Source: Pseudocercospora fijiensis CIRAD86 | Lineage: Eukaryota; Ascomycota; Dothideomycetes; Mycosphaerellales; Mycosphaerellaceae | Direction of reading: 5' to 3' | Assembly: GCF_000340215.1 (NCBI RefSeq) | Contig: NW_006921536.1 | Span: forward strand, 1,286,543 to 1,350,542 | DNA length: 64,000 nucleotides | Shown: positions 1 through 12,854 of the stretch, piece by piece | How the letters are laid out: each line of letters opens with the position of its first letter | Numbering within the stretch: the first letter of the stretch is position 1 | Translations under genes and position numbers: made by a program | The notes under the pieces: generated by a model | The model's input: the letters and a program-made list of their open reading frames with translations, nothing else | Database searches by the model: none | What the model was told of the DNA's origin: nothing

Positions 1-421
1 AGAAGAAAAGCTAGAAAGGTAGGCAGTAGGTAGAGAGGTAAGGTTTCTGCAATAGTTAAGGGTTCAATTCCCTACTAGGACGCGATATTGCTGTTAATTA
101 GTTAGACTAATGCTATACTAGCTAGACTAAAGCTATGCCGATACTAGACCTAAAGCCGACCGAGTTAAGTCGATTAAGCATATTCCTAGTAAAACCACGC
201 TAGCAAAAGTAATTAATACGATAACGACGGCTGCCTTAGGCTCCGAGAACACCTTTCGCTAAGCTAGGAGACTAGCTACGGCTACTAGTAGCAGAACAGT
301 ATCGCAGCTTTTAGCAGATTATAGGAATACTTAAGCTACGAGACGTACCGGCAACGTACAATTAATAAAGGACTTACGCTTAATACACCTTTAGCCTAGC
401 TAGTCGTAATATACGCACGGT
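1..421. other. no gene recognised
   Basis: This is RIP-like sequence with abundant CTAG and TAG and no readable domain on either strand. A GGTTCAATTCC box resembling a tRNA B box lies at 61-71, but no paired acceptor stem could be found for it, so no RNA gene is called. Confidence 0.5.
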
Positions 422-1067
422 TATACGAAAGCGGTAGGTATATGCCCTTCCCTTGTCCGCCTTAAGCGAGATTACTAGCAATATGCGGATACTAAAGCGG
501 TAAGGGATAGGGGCTTACCCCCTCCCTCTAAGCGACAACGTTAGGAAAGATAATACGAATACTAAAGCGGTAAGGGATAGGGGCTTATCCCCCTCCCTCT
601 AAGCGACAACGCTAGGAAAGATAATGCGAATACTAAAGCGGTAAGGGATAAGGGCTTGTCCCCCTCCCTTTAAGCGATAATACTAGGAAAGATAATACGG
701 ATACTAAAGCGGTAGGTAAGAGGGGTTTAGGAGGAGCTTACGACGACTATCCCCCCTACTCTAAGCGATAACGTTAGTAAAAACGATGCGGATACTAAAG
801 CGGTAGGTACGGGGGGTTTAGGAGAAGCCTACGACGACTATTCCCCCCTACCCTAAGCGACAACGTTAGCAAAAATAATGTAGATACTAAAGCGGTAGGT
901 ACGGGGGGTTTAGGAGAAGCCTACGACGACTATTCCCCCCTACTCTAAGCGACAACGTTAGTAAAAATGATGTAAATACTAAAGCGGTAGGTACGGGGGG
1001 TTTAGGAGGAGCCCGCGACGACTATTCCCCCCTACCCTAAGCGACAAACGTTAGCAATAGACTTAGA
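422..1067. repeat. tandem array, about 8 units of 70-93 bp
   Basis: Units beginning ACTAAAGCGG start at 491, 561, 632, 703, 793, 886 and 978, with a degenerate first unit from about 422. The first periods are 70-71 bp and the later ones 90-93 bp; the long form carries an extra block around CTACGACGACTA. Each unit has a G-rich arm (GGTAGGTACGGGGGG or GGTAAGGGATAGGGG) facing a C-rich arm (CCCCCCTACC or CCCCCTCCCT), so each unit could fold into a hairpin. The array lies about 300 bp upstream of the Helitron frame and may be its non-coding end or an unrelated minisatellite. Confidence 0.85.
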
Positions 1068-1370
1068 TGCAAAGTAGGGCGCTCGTTAGGTTTTATAGTA
1101 TTATAAGGCGGGCTTCCGATAGATAGCGAGCGGCGTTATATATAGGCAAACGAAATAGTAGGACCCGATAGTAATACGAATAGCTGTATTTACTAGCAAA
1201 CGCGTTACGTCGTCCCTTCTACTCGCGACTACTTCCTTTCGTAGACTAACTTTCGCCTTCCTATATCTATATACACACTTTGCTAATCTTTCGTTCCTAC
1301 TAATTTAGATAACAATATAGCAATCCGATTATAACTAAACACGGTTAATAGCGACTTATAAGCCGATAAT
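1068..1370. other. spacer before the Helitron frame
   Basis: No domain is readable here. If the Helitron is complete on this side, its 5' end should lie in or left of this stretch, but no unambiguous TC terminus with a host A before it can be chosen from one copy. Confidence 0.4.
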
Positions 1371-4300
1371 ATGTCCTTAAAGCCGCGCTCGTTATCGGAT
1401 AGTAGGCCTATCGCCGACTCGAAGGACCTAAACTAAGAAGACACTATTCCTATTGCCTGCATCGCTATACCTAATCTACTACGCTTTATAGGCAGTAGAC
1501 GACTTCAAGCTATGCGCCTCGGTAGGTTTAGAGAGACGCCGCTACCGCCTAGTTAGTAGCCTATACCTATATCGTCGTTATTACCGCCGCTATCGTTAGT
1601 CCTACTGCCGTCTACTTAGCTAGAACCGAATATACCCTTTCCGAGCGATCGCGTTTAGATACCGACTTTAAAGTGTAAGGATTGTGCTTAAGTTAAGGAT
1701 AGTATCTAATTCCTTAATGCTAGGAAGAAGGGTAGTATACTAGTAGAGAGATACGCCGCGTGTCGCGGTATAGTTGTTAGTAAGGATAATTAAGGCAATT
1801 AGGAGATTAAGAAGCTTAGAAAGCGTATAGCTACTATAGTAAGTAGACACTTCGATACGGATACATTATCTCGTCTATTACGTACTCTTATACCTGCAAG
1901 CGGAAATCGCCCTATCGTACCGGCTATACCTAGTCTAGGTACTCTTAGAATTAGCGTTCCTCCTATAGCACTACCGCCTCGCCCTTACTATCTGTTAAGC
2001 TAGCCTAGCCTATAGACTTCCTACGCTTAGTATATAGCTATAGTTAATAGCCGGTAGTCCCGGTATAAGGCACGCTCTGCTCGTTAGGTTAGTAAGGGTA
2101 GTAGGGCTAATAAGATATGTCAAACTCCGGCCTAGGAACCTAAGGGTACTAAATTACTATAACTATAGTTTATGTACGTCGAATGCGGCTACCCGCGGCT
2201 ATAGGAAGATTAATGCGGCATCTAGGAAGATTAGTGTTTCTAGTATAAGCGTTATATTCTCGACGAGGACCCTATTACCGAGAACAAGTAGTATATCGAC
2301 GGGAAGTATAATAGTAATTGTTTTAGTTTCTAGCGACCTCCTTTACCTAAACTTAAGACGTCCTGTCTATAGCACTTTCCTAGATAGAATGCCTCTTTAG
2401 TACGTACTCTATCGATACTAGGTTAGGGCGGAGAGGGAGCTAGTAGCAATTTCCTTCTAGGATCTACTCTATCCGACTTTCCCCTCCTCGATAGCACTTA
2501 GTATTCTACTTCTTCTTAGAGCCATCTCTCGTCGGGTATATAGCCTACCCGTAAACTACGGGATGCTCTATCCCGTAGTAAGAGAACACTTCGAGATCGA
2601 CGGGATCGATTCCTAGCGCATTATAAACTGTCTTTTATACCCGTTAATAAGTAAGCTATTACCGAAGCACTTAATTTCCAAGATAAACACTTAATGTATG
2701 ATTTCTATTAAGCAATAGACGAAGACACTCTCGAAAGCTATAACCGCTGCTCGGAGCGCTAGTTTAGTTTAAATATCGAGCAGAATAGTAGGATCTATAG
2801 TCGATACGTTAACCGAGATAAGAACATTTAGCCTAAAGATCTATTCCTGTTTAGCGATAGCAACAATATGTATCCTAGTCGCGTACTAGAAGAGTTAATT
2901 AGCCTTACTACGGCAGAAGAGTTGCTAATTGCCCGGGTTTACGTATAGATATCTATCTTCTATATACGTAGATAGCAGTAGCAATATCGTAGGCATATCT
3001 ATAACTTCTTAAAGGATGTCGTTACTATATACTATAAGCTTCTACGTATTCTAAAGGAGTTAGACCTAGTTGTGCTTCGTCCGCGGTAACGCGCCTAAGC
3101 TAAGCTAGCGATAGAGGAAAAGGAAGAGGTAGAGGTAGAGGCAGAGGCAATAGGCACTATTAGCGCTCGCGCTAAAGATAAACAACGTAAGCGCCGCCAA
3201 TTTCGAGAAGACTTTCGTATTCGGCGTTCTAAGGTTCTTAATACGCTCGACTAGCTTAAGGCGAACAATCTATACTATTAGGAAATTTCGATTAATTAGG
3301 TAGCATTATCGCAATTGCCGGATAATAATACTATCGAGGACTAGCTCGAATCCGCGGAGTATATCGAGACCGCTATACCCGCTAACGATTACCCGCCTTC
3401 TCCGAAGTACTTTCTCTACGCTAGGTGTTATTACCCGCGTCCTATACAAGTACGCGGCTATACTAAATGCTACTATTGTAAGAATAGTCTTCTAGACGCG
3501 AACTAGGTACGAGAGTAGCGATACTATGTTTTCGGCGATTATATTAGTACGCGTAATCAATTCTCCTATATTAGTAGAGTAAACGGTCTATAGTTGGTAC
3601 TAATCTAGCAGTTTGATAATAGTAGTGTTTGCAATCGCGACAACTGTATCGATTACATATACGCCCGGCCCGCTCCTACGATAGAAGTATAACTAGTTGT
3701 TATATATCGTATCGACTAAGGTCCTATATAGGGCGTAGGCATTCTAGATCCGGACGAGGATATCGGCTACGAGTATACTACTATACCTAACCTTTATCCT
3801 TAGTACTGCGCTATTAAGTAGTTGCGAGATCGACTTCGGTAGAGACGAGTAGAGAACAATAGCCTAGTAGTAGAAGGACCCTAGCAGCCTCTATAGTTAT
3901 CGTATATTACTTAGCCTAACTACTCTAAGATTCCTATTAACGAACTCGATCGTTCCTATCCTTTAATAGCTATAGCATTTCTAGCCCTACTTCTATAGGG
4001 GAAGGGAGATCTAAACTAGCTACGCCCGAGAGCTATAACCTATTAATAGGCTATCGACTACTATATACGATTCTACGATAATCGATTTGCTTCTTATAAG
4101 CGCTAGCTATACTTTGTGTTTAATAAGGGTATGCGACACTATATGCTTAATACTGCCGCCTTCTTCGCTAATCGATACTAGAAAGATAGCACCGAAGTTA
4201 CTATAGAGACATTAGAGGCTGCACTTGCTGCTAATCTAAAGGACAGAGAGGCCTAGAAGCTTATTAATTCTGTCGTTAAGGTCGGTAGGCAAATTCGAGG

Positions 4301-4838
4301 CACTCGACTATACTAGAATAGTCGCCGTATTAATTTAGAAACCTACGTTCGTACGCTTAGCAAGCCGTTACTCTTCTATACTATAAGCGCTACGGACCTT
4401 TAATAGGATTCTTTAGCTCGGCTTATGCCTAGATACGATCGATAGAAGCAACTAAGCCCTTTAGAGCGAGTTAAGATAGTACGAGAGAACCTTCGTAAGT
4501 ACCCGCATATCGCCGATACTTATATTGCTCGGCGTTTCTAGCACCTGCTCGATAAGGTAATAAAGCTAAAGTTTAATATAACGGATTATTAGTATCGCTT
4601 CGAGTAGTAGAGTCGTAGTAGCTATTACGTTTACTTCTTCCTATAGTACGATCTACTAAAACCCGAAGTCTTAACTGTAGAAGGTCGTTAGGAATTCGTA
4701 CGCTAATAGGGTATATATATTACTACTCTTAACCCCGAGCCTAGTCGTAACCTTAGTTAGGGAGCTGCTATTTAGTCTAGTACTAGAGAGCTTATAAACA
4801 CCTAAGAGGACCTCGCTAACATTATTAACCGAGTCTAG
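1371..4838 (+). pseudogene. Helitron replicase (RepHel) N-terminal part, RIP-mutated
   Basis: Rolling-circle transposon replicase, probably nuclear; family knowledge says the HUH Rep nicks and joins strands and a helicase follows. One frame runs from the ATG at 1371 to 4838 with only TAA/TAG interruptions. A CKDC pair lies early, near 1670-1690. Around 3950-4450 the residues match the Helitron-like N domain (a GKGDLN..RPRAITY segment, RFYDNRFASYKR, MRHYMLNTAAFF, then SLARLMPRYD), followed by the ITDY..YRFE region. The HUH pair now reads Tyr-Val-Tyr at 4626-4634, as expected from CAC to TAC changes. The frame stops at the LTR of A1, so the Rep tyrosine motif and helicase are missing. Dead; identity is secure. 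Confidence 0.85.
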
Positions 4839-5115
4839 TATTGGCTAGTAACCGGCCCTATACACCTAGGCTAAGTTTTGAGCCTATATAAGAGGCCTCC
4901 TTCTACATTGTAGATAGAGCACCAACCTCGTATAGCACATTGTTCATATTACACTTCTATAATGCCTATGTTGTAGGGCTCTAGTCTTTAGCCTAAGCAA
5001 CCGTCTTGTTATCCTATTATGCTAAACATAGCTGCCTATATTGCTATAGGTTATATTACCCTCGGTAGCCTATACTATTACTGCTAGTAGTAGTGGTTTT
5101 AGTTTCCGTCCTTTA
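4839..5115 (+). repeat. 5' LTR of A1
   Basis: This 277-bp LTR starts TATTGGCTAGTAACC and ends TTTCCGTCCTTTA. A TATATAA box at 4885-4891 follows a small inverted repeat (GGCT...AGCC) and is the likely core promoter. The 3' end has a (TAG)n run. Other copies lie at 16896, 44753, 47663 and 59631 on the plus strand, and 27797-27927 plus 35066-35218 on the minus strand. Confidence 0.93.
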
Positions 5116-5942
5116 TTAGAGCCGAAGGTGGGGCTATCTCTTTATATCTAACAGGTTTAGGTATGTTGAAGGTGGTCTCTAGGCACGAATGGCTATAACC
5201 GAAGCGAGGGCACGATAAGAGCCTACGATACGGACGATACCGAAGTATCTTAAGGGGCTATTACGACAAGCAGAGAAACCTCTTAACGAGGGCATCGCTT
5301 TAACCCCGAAAAGCTACAAACCCTTAGGACTATTATAGCTTAGGGCCTAGTCTATAGCTATAGCTAGCTTCTAAGGACTCGGCTCTAGGTCGAAGACCTA
5401 TTTAGTACCGCTTGCTCGAGATAAGCCCCGCCTAAGGAGGAGATAGACTAATTACCTATCGGCCTTGCTTAGTTTGCTAAGACTATTAATTAATAGCAAA
5501 TACGGATTGCAGGTCGGATAGCCGGGGAGTCCCCTATTAATCGGGTAGGGCGTTCCTAGATTCGCAGCCTCGCTTAGACAGTGCTTAGCCTTCTACTAGA
5601 AAAAAGAAGGCTACCGCCCCCCCGCCTAGCTAAAGGAGATACGAGCTGGTTTCTAGGATCTAGGTATAAATAGAGATTGCAGTCTCTCCCTCCGAGCGGC
5701 TTTTGTCCAAAATCTACTAAACTAAGCTCCTAGAGGTAGTTAGGCGACCCCTAGGAGGCTAAATCCTAATGCTACCCCGGGGGTAATACTAGGAGAAACC
5801 GCCTAATATACTACTCTCTCGTATAGCAACATTACAACAAACTAAACAGACTAAAGTTACTAAAAACACATTTATATAGCATTCTATTTCAACTTTATAT
5901 AGCATTCTATTTCAACTATTTCAACTATTTTATAATAATCGA
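5116..5942 (+). other. A1 leader (5' untranslated region)
   Basis: This 0.8 kb between LTR and gag is also present in A2, A3 and A4, with no convincing reading frame. A primer binding site could not be assigned with confidence. A module-border palindrome lies at 5768-5790. Confidence 0.7.
5768..5790. repeat. 23-bp module-border palindrome P0 of A1
   Basis: Arms AATGCTACCCC and GGGGTAATACT lie round a central G. Flanking CCT and AGG extend the pairing. Confidence 0.85.
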
Positions 5943-8942
5943 ATAAGCTCTAGCTTTAGCGAAAACGAACATCGAGAATTAGCGGAATCCTCTAAATCCG
6001 AAAACGCCCCTAATCCTATTAACGAAGAAATCAGGCGGCGACTAGTTAATATAAGTGAGCCTCCTACGCCCTCTACGCTAGAGGCGCTCTATACTATCCT
6101 TATAAAAATAATAGAGAAGCAAACTAAGCTTCTCCGTTAAAACAAGCGTCGCCCGCTAGAGCTAGGGAGTAGGGCAAATCCCCTATTCGAAGGGTAGAAC
6201 GCTATAGCACATGTTAAGCGCTTTAAGGAAGGCTTAGTTAATTACGAGCTCGATAGAGAATCCGACTAGTATAAGATTCGGTCCTTTACGAGGACTACCT
6301 CCTCTAAGCTTTACCGAACCCTTAAAACCCTAGTTAGCTACCTAGAAAAGGACGACAAGTCTAATACCAACTAGGAGACCTTTAAGATAGCCTTTATAAG
6401 GGAGTATCGGGAGCGCGATAGCCGTCGCATTAAAGGCAGTCGTGCGTAGCTCGAGTCCCTCTACTTAGTAAGGCGTACTAAGGATAACGACCTAAAGGGG
6501 TATGTCCGCGAGTTTGTCGAGTTAGCGGATAGCATCGAATAGAGTAACCTCGAAAACTCTTAGAGAACAAGGCTGCTCCTCTAGGGGTTGCCGTAGCCTA
6601 TAGCTTAGCGTATCTTCCGTCGCTATAAGCTTAGCGAGGCCGATCCTAAGAGCTTTAGGAAGTACAAAGAGGTCCTAGTATGTATTAAGGCCGACATTAA
6701 TAGCGTAGCCGATGCGAGGAAGTTTATCTACGGCGAAGACCGGAATAACCTAGCGCAGGTTAGGAAAGAAGCCTTAGTAAGCAAGGGACCTAAGTTCCTT
6801 CCTAAATCGCAAAGTAGTCCTAAGACCGTAACTCCTACTATTACTAAGCACTCTTAGGATGTCGCGGACTTGGCTGAATCCCTAGCCTAGCTAAACCTAA
6901 ATGCGAAAACATTATAGCGAGTTAGGGAGGTTATTAATGCTACTATACTAGGCGATGTACTACTAGTCTACTAGGTTTCAGATCCTAACTACCCTAAAGC
7001 CCCTTTAGTAGATGTCTACGCTATACGGAAGATCTATTCTAACTTAGATAGCAAGTGCTAGATGTGTGGCGGGTTCAAACATGTCTAATCGTCCTGCCCT
7101 ATCTAGAAAGAGCTTCTTAAAAGGAAGCTTATTATGCAAGTAAATAGCCGATTCTACTATATAGACACCGGCGACAAGATTGATTTCGAATAGGATCGGA
7201 GAGCCCTAAAGCTGCCTTAGCTAAAGACCCTTCTAGAAAAGAAGTATAGCGGTAAGATCGAGTTTGAGGACACTAGAAACAGTACCCTCGCCGCTATTGC
7301 TAAACGAGAAACTTAGAAGGTTAGGGCAAAACAGGTTAAGAAGCGAAGTAGTAACGGAACTACTAAGCCTATTAAAGTTAACTTTGTTTCTTAGGATCCG
7401 GACGCAGTTACTAATGTTTACGCGGTTACTAAGAACAGTATAGATATCTACGCTACTATACGGTCTTAGACCTAGTCCTAAAGCAAGGGTAAGAGCCCTT
7501 AGAACCCTACTCGCCCTAGTGCGGCAGCCCCTACTAGGGTACTAAAGAACAAGGCGGCCGATAAGGCTAAGCAATAGCGAGAGTTAACCGCTAAAACTAA
7601 GACTCTCTAGATAGCTATAGACCGCGCTGCCCGATCTAGCACCGCACCTAGCACTACCCCTAGCACCCTACCTATAGAAAGCCTAGTCGTCCTAGAGACT
7701 CTAGAGGTCGATATAGAGGATGTTACTACCGACATTAGTAGTACCCTAGGCCTAGCTAACCTACCTGCCTATAAACGGAAGTTATCCGACCTAAAGAGCT
7801 TTCGCTTTAATAGGTATATAAAAAAGTATAGTACTAGCCTAGCTAACTCCTTAGATACAAAGGCAAACGCTCTCTTCTAGGCTTTATAGTTCCTAACTTC
7901 CTAGACCTTAAGTCTAATATGTCTATAGGGGAGCTACTAGTATACGGTTTGCCTACTAACCTGTTCTAGAGCCGAATCCCTAACGATGCTACCTTTATAA
8001 AGGATCTCGCTGCCCTCCGACGAAAATAGGGACGAGAAGACTATATCGACGTCTCTTCCCTATAGTTCCTTCCTAAATTTTCAGGTGCCTAAGAGTTAGT
8101 AGAAGGCGAATCGGTGACCTACGAGAACTAAGAGACTATCGATAATACTAACGAAGAGGGAGTTAAGGAGATAGGCCGAGGGGATAGTAATAATCCCGAC
8201 TCTGCTCTAGTTTCAGTCTCTATTAAGGCAGTCCGGTTTACTAGCTAACAAATCGGCCGAGTAGGACCTCCTCGACCTAAAGAGCTTTACTCTATCCCTA
8301 ATAATATAGACCTTTCCGCAGTTACCCGTTCCTTCGCCGTCGTCCCTACTATCTATATTTAGGTTACTATCGGGAGCTATAGTTAATAGATACTAGCAAT
8401 GCTTAATAATAGTTTAGAGTTACTTATTATAAGTGAGCGCCAAGCCAAACAGCTTAGACTACTAATAAACAGAGACATTTCCCTTAGTATATAGGGAGTA
8501 AATAGGGAGGTTGCGCTAGTAGGTGCCTGCTATAATGTTATAGTAGACGCTTTCGGTATATGCTTTTCCTTTACCTTCTAGATTGCCGCCGACCTAAATA
8601 CGCTAATTATTCTAGGTCGGCTATAGTCTCGCATAACTCGTAGTATCTAGCGCAACTGCGACGATAGTTCCTAGGAGGGAACTATTGCTAACTAGAAGGG
8701 CAACCGAGTCGTATTTACTAATTATGTCGGCAATACTAGCTACAAGTCCTACGAGGATATCCTTGCTACTTCTAGACGGTCTTCGGGAAACGCTACAGCG
8801 CGGTTATAAGACCGGCAATCTGCGCTATAAGTTAGTATAGCTTAAATAGGTCATTTCTAGAAGTGCGCCGCTCCGTACGTTAAGGCAAGTTTCTAGGTTC
8901 TATACTAAGAAGACGAGTGCTCGAAGCGATAGCGAGCATAAT
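5943..8942 (+). pseudogene. family A gag-protease polyprotein (A1), RIP-mutated
   Basis: Gag packages the element RNA, and the aspartic protease cleaves the polyprotein. One frame runs from about 5943 (ATA, perhaps a former ATG) through a helical capsid-like region to a zinc knuckle near 7060-7105 with CxxC...C spacing (CMCGGF..V..SCP), then an acidic linker, then a retropepsin. The protease site near 8399 reads NNS in place of DSG, followed by LELLIIS, explained by three G to A changes. An 8-bp duplication near 7890-7905, absent from A3 and A4, shifts the frame; without it, gag and protease are in one frame. The exact stop is masked by RIP stops. Confidence 0.85.
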
Positions 8943-9062
8943 ATAACGACTACCTACACCTGCTATACAAGTTAAGGTAATAATGCTATCTTATGCATCG
9001 TCGCCGGAGGCATTACTACCGGACGCGGGTTTACCCGAACTAACTAATTAGAGCGCGAGTCT

Positions 9063-9085
9063 AATGCTACCCTAGGAGTGTTATT
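9063..9085. repeat. module-border palindrome P1 of A1
   Basis: Lies between protease and RT. The arms have decayed (AATGCTACCC...GTGTTATT) but align with P1 of A2, A3 and A4. Confidence 0.75.
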
Positions 9086-9270
9086 ACGAATCTAACGTTT
9101 TCGCCGGCGTTATAAATTAGGACTACTAGCTATATACCTATCGACTTAAGGAAACTTCTAAAGAAGTTTACGCGCTGTTTTGTTGTGCTAATCTCTAAGC
9201 CTAGCGATAAAGGGAGCGAGCTCGGATTCGACAATCGATTAGTATATATACCCTATAGAAGAGGGTAGCT

Positions 9271-12200
9271 AACAAGATTAAGCCTATAAAGGGCAGCGTA
9301 TACATTACCGATAGGTCTAATCCTAGCGGGAATCCTAACTAGCGATAAAAGTGCCTTAATTAGGAGGCGACACTACTACCTAGGGATAGTCCGTACGATT
9401 AGAAGTACATTACTAAAAAGTTTTCTACTATCCCTAGGGAGTTAAGGCTAATAGAGGAGAGGCTTACGAAAATCAAACCTAGTATCGAGCTTTCGGATCG
9501 TGAACTAGATTTGCTATACGAGCTTCTATACAATCGCGAGGCCGTGTTAGTATATAATTTCACTTACCTAGGTAGAATAAATCCGGAGGTTGCCCCTCCG
9601 TAGAAGATCCGAACGATCGAGTATAAGCCTTAGGCCTACCTAGGTTTTAAGCTGAACCTAAGCCTACGAGGTATAGTTAAGGACATAATACGATAGCGTG
9701 TAAAGGCTAGCACCTTAGAACCTTCCTATACCTCGTATCGCAATCTATACTTCCTAGTTTAAAAGAAGACAGCTCTTAAGGAACTAAAGAAGTACCGTCT
9801 AATTAACGCTATACAAAAGTTTAACGTAGTTACGATTAGAGATACTAACCTTCCCCTAGAGACTAATAGGTTCTCGGAAGCTTTTACTAACTATGTTATA
9901 GCCTTACTAGTTAATGTTTTCTCGGGCTACGACTAGATCCCTCTCTATCCTAATAGCCGCGACCTCACTAGTTTCGAGATACCTCTTAGGCTGTATAGAT
10001 AAACTACCCTCCCCTAAGGGGCAACTAACTCCGTAGCCTAGTTCGTTCGTATTATAAACCAAGTCCTCGCGGCCTATATCTCCTATATAGCGATGCCTTT
10101 CCTCGACGATATCGGCATTAAGGGCCCTAAAACTAGGTACGACAATAAAGAAGTAGAGCCTAGCATCCGTAGGTTCTTTCTCGAATATATTTAGAACCTC
10201 GATAGTATCCTCTACGACCTAGAGCGAGCTAACCTAACGGTGTATAGGGAGAAGCTTCAGCTCCTATACAAACGAATAAACATTGTCGGGTTTGTAACTA
10301 ATAAGAACGGCCGCTATCCTAATAATACACGGGTCCTAAAGATAGTATCCTAGCCGGATCCTACCTGTTAGAAGGATGTCCGAACCTAGCTTAGAGTAGT
10401 CTCCTACTTCCGTATCTAGGTCGAGAACTTTGTATTAGTATACAAGCCCTTATACGCCTTACTTAAGAAGGATGCTAAATTCGAATAGACCTCCGTTTAC
10501 TAAGCGGCTAAGGACACGGTAACTAAGGCGCTCGTTAGCGCACCTATACTAACATCTATTAACTACTTAGAGGGTACGGGTTTGATAATTATTGCTATCG
10601 ACTCGAGCGGGGAAGGCTATAGCGAGATACTAATGTAGTATAACCGTAAGGAGCTATCCTTGCGTTATCCTATTAGGTACGACTCCGGACTATAGAAACC
10701 GATCGAGGCCCGATACGATGCTAGTAAGCGAGAATGCCTTAGGGTCTATAAGGCTCTAAAGAAGTTCCGGCTATAGCTCTTTAGTATATTCTTTCGTCTA
10801 GAAATCGATGCTTAGACGCTAGTCTATTAGCTTAACCGTATAGCCTCCGACCTACCTAACTCTACGATAGCTCGGTAGGTTGCCTAGATCTATTTGTTTG
10901 ACTTCGACGTCTTCTACGTTCCTAGGAAGAAGCATACTAGACCGGATAGCCTTTCTAGAAGGCCTGCTATAGAAGAGGACATTGCCGAAATAATAGAAGA
11001 AGAAGATGTCGACGCGGTTATTAACCGTACCTTCTTCGCTACCTTCTATATTAATGCTATGCTAGCGATCGCTAGGCCTGCTGCCGACGACTAACCTAGC
11101 AACTAACCTAGTAACTAGCCCGACGAGAACCCTACTACTAACAATAACGACTAGGCTAAAGCTAAGGCGGATAAACTAGAGAGGGATGATATCCTTAATA
11201 GGGTCTACTCCGACGACTCCTATTATATCGCCTACTTCCTAACCTATACGAAGAAAGCGCCTAGCCTATTAAAGAGTTAATACCGTCGGGTTATTCGCTA
11301 TTCTCGACGATTCCTAGTTAAAGATCGAATCCTTTAGCGATAAGCGATAGTTAATACACCTCTCTAGCGTATTATTAACGACCTAGTAGCCCGATAAGAG
11401 ATCCTTCGTTCCGTTTACGATAAGCTCGGCTACTAAGCGGCGGAGGGCACCTTCGATATCCTTCGTCGGCGCTACTAGTAGGACGGCGTATAGGCTAATG
11501 TCTCTTGCTACTATAAGAGCTGTCCTAAGTGCAATTTTAGGAATGGCTACCGACGTCTAGGAGAGCTGCGTATTCCTATAGCCTAATCAGTCGGGGAGCG
11601 ATAGTACGGCGATAGTGTCTATCTTAGCCGTAATAATAGCTTATATGTTATTCGAGAGGGTCTTTCTCGATAGCCGGAGGCCTATTATTTCTATAAGGGC
11701 TGCGGCGCTATTAATGCTCGTAACATAGCTACCTTCCTATTTAAAGATCTGTTTTGCCGCTAGGGAACACCTTACGAGATTATCTTAGATAACGCTACGA
11801 ATAATATAGCTAAAGAAGTTTAAGCGCTACTTGTTTCGTATAGGGCGAAAAACGTTCGTATCTCCCCGTACTATCCCTAGTCGAATGCTATTATTGAACG
11901 TAGCTATCGGTCTTTAATTGATGCCCTATCTAAGATAACTAATAGAGGGGATAGGTCGGTTCCTATCTCTACCCGGGTCCTAGCCCTTCTCTAGGCGGAT
12001 CGAACTACTATTATCGATACGACTAGACTTACGCTAGCAGAGCTTATAATTAGGAGGGACGCCGTTCTTCCTATTAAGTTGTCCTATCGCACGCATAGCG
12101 TTTACGATTAGGGGTCTGTTCGTACTAGAGCGGATCTCCTTACCCTACGCGCTAAGGCTCTTAAGGATATAACTACTACTTCTTAGGAGGGACTTGCTCG

Positions 12201-12810
12201 ACAACGGCGCCTTCGTAAAGAGGCTAAGCAGTATTTTGATGACTATAATACTGTTAATTAGGAGCCTCTAAAGGTTAGCGATATAGTTCTCCTATACCGG
12301 TCCGAGTTAGAGTATAGTTACTCCTATAAGCTAGCCTTTAAATAGAAAGGGCCTTATAGAGTGTAGGAGGTCCTTTACGATAGTTCTACGTACCGACTTT
12401 AGGAACTTAATAGTGCTACCTTAAAGCACTCGCACCCCCGGGCCAACCTAAAAAAGATCGTCGAATTAAGAGAGCCTGCCCGCCCTCCCCTAACCGAGGA
12501 GGAAGTTAATGCCTCTATAGACCCTCTACCGACCTTAGATACCTATCGAGAGGAGGATCCTGCCGCGATTATAGATCCTATTCTGCCCGACAACTATACG
12601 CATCCCTAGATACATCTTAGTAAGCTATTAGGAATAACTTATAAATAAAGGGAGGGTTATATACGTATTAATTGCGCGTAGAGCATTTCCGATATTAATT
12701 CCGATAGTGAACTAGACTTCTAGCTATCTAACTCTAACTCCGAGGAGGAGCTCGACTAGTCTAGCGACGAAGACCGCCTAGAATTATAGCTAGATCCCGA
12801 GACTGAATAA
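9271..12810 (+). pseudogene. family A pol: reverse transcriptase, RNase H, integrase (A1)
   Basis: Copies element RNA to DNA and inserts it. A single frame of about 1,180 codons ends at TAA 12808-12810. The RT catalytic box FLDD is intact at 10099-10110, followed by IGIKGP. RNase H follows and ends in the tether typical of Gypsy elements (FYVPRKKHTRPDSLSRR, 10900-10960). The integrase has a CPKC zinc pair near 11520, a REGLSR segment, the second catalytic Asp in ILDNATN near 11788, and Glu in AIIERSYRSL near 11890. The C-terminal tail is acidic (runs of Ser, Asp, Glu) and no chromodomain is seen. The start is the first residue that aligns in all four A copies. Confidence 0.9.
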
Positions 12811-12854
12811 TTGCTTATCTTTCCCTGCCTCTACTACGTTGTTTTCCTTGCCTT

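Noticed and set aside
20..80. tRNA-like A and B boxes
   Set aside because: GGTTCAATTCC at 61-71 looks like a B box, but the A box is one base short and no acceptor or anticodon stem pairs.
422..1067. CRISPR array
   Set aside because: Units are contiguous near-identical repeats of 70-93 bp without unique spacers; eukaryotic context.
5116..5135. primer binding site after the A1 LTR
   Set aside because: A TGGGG lies near 5128 but no tRNA end could be matched with confidence and RIP alters the site in other copies.
12660..12810. chromodomain at the end of family A pol
   Set aside because: The tail is acidic and Ser-rich without the aromatic pattern seen in family B.
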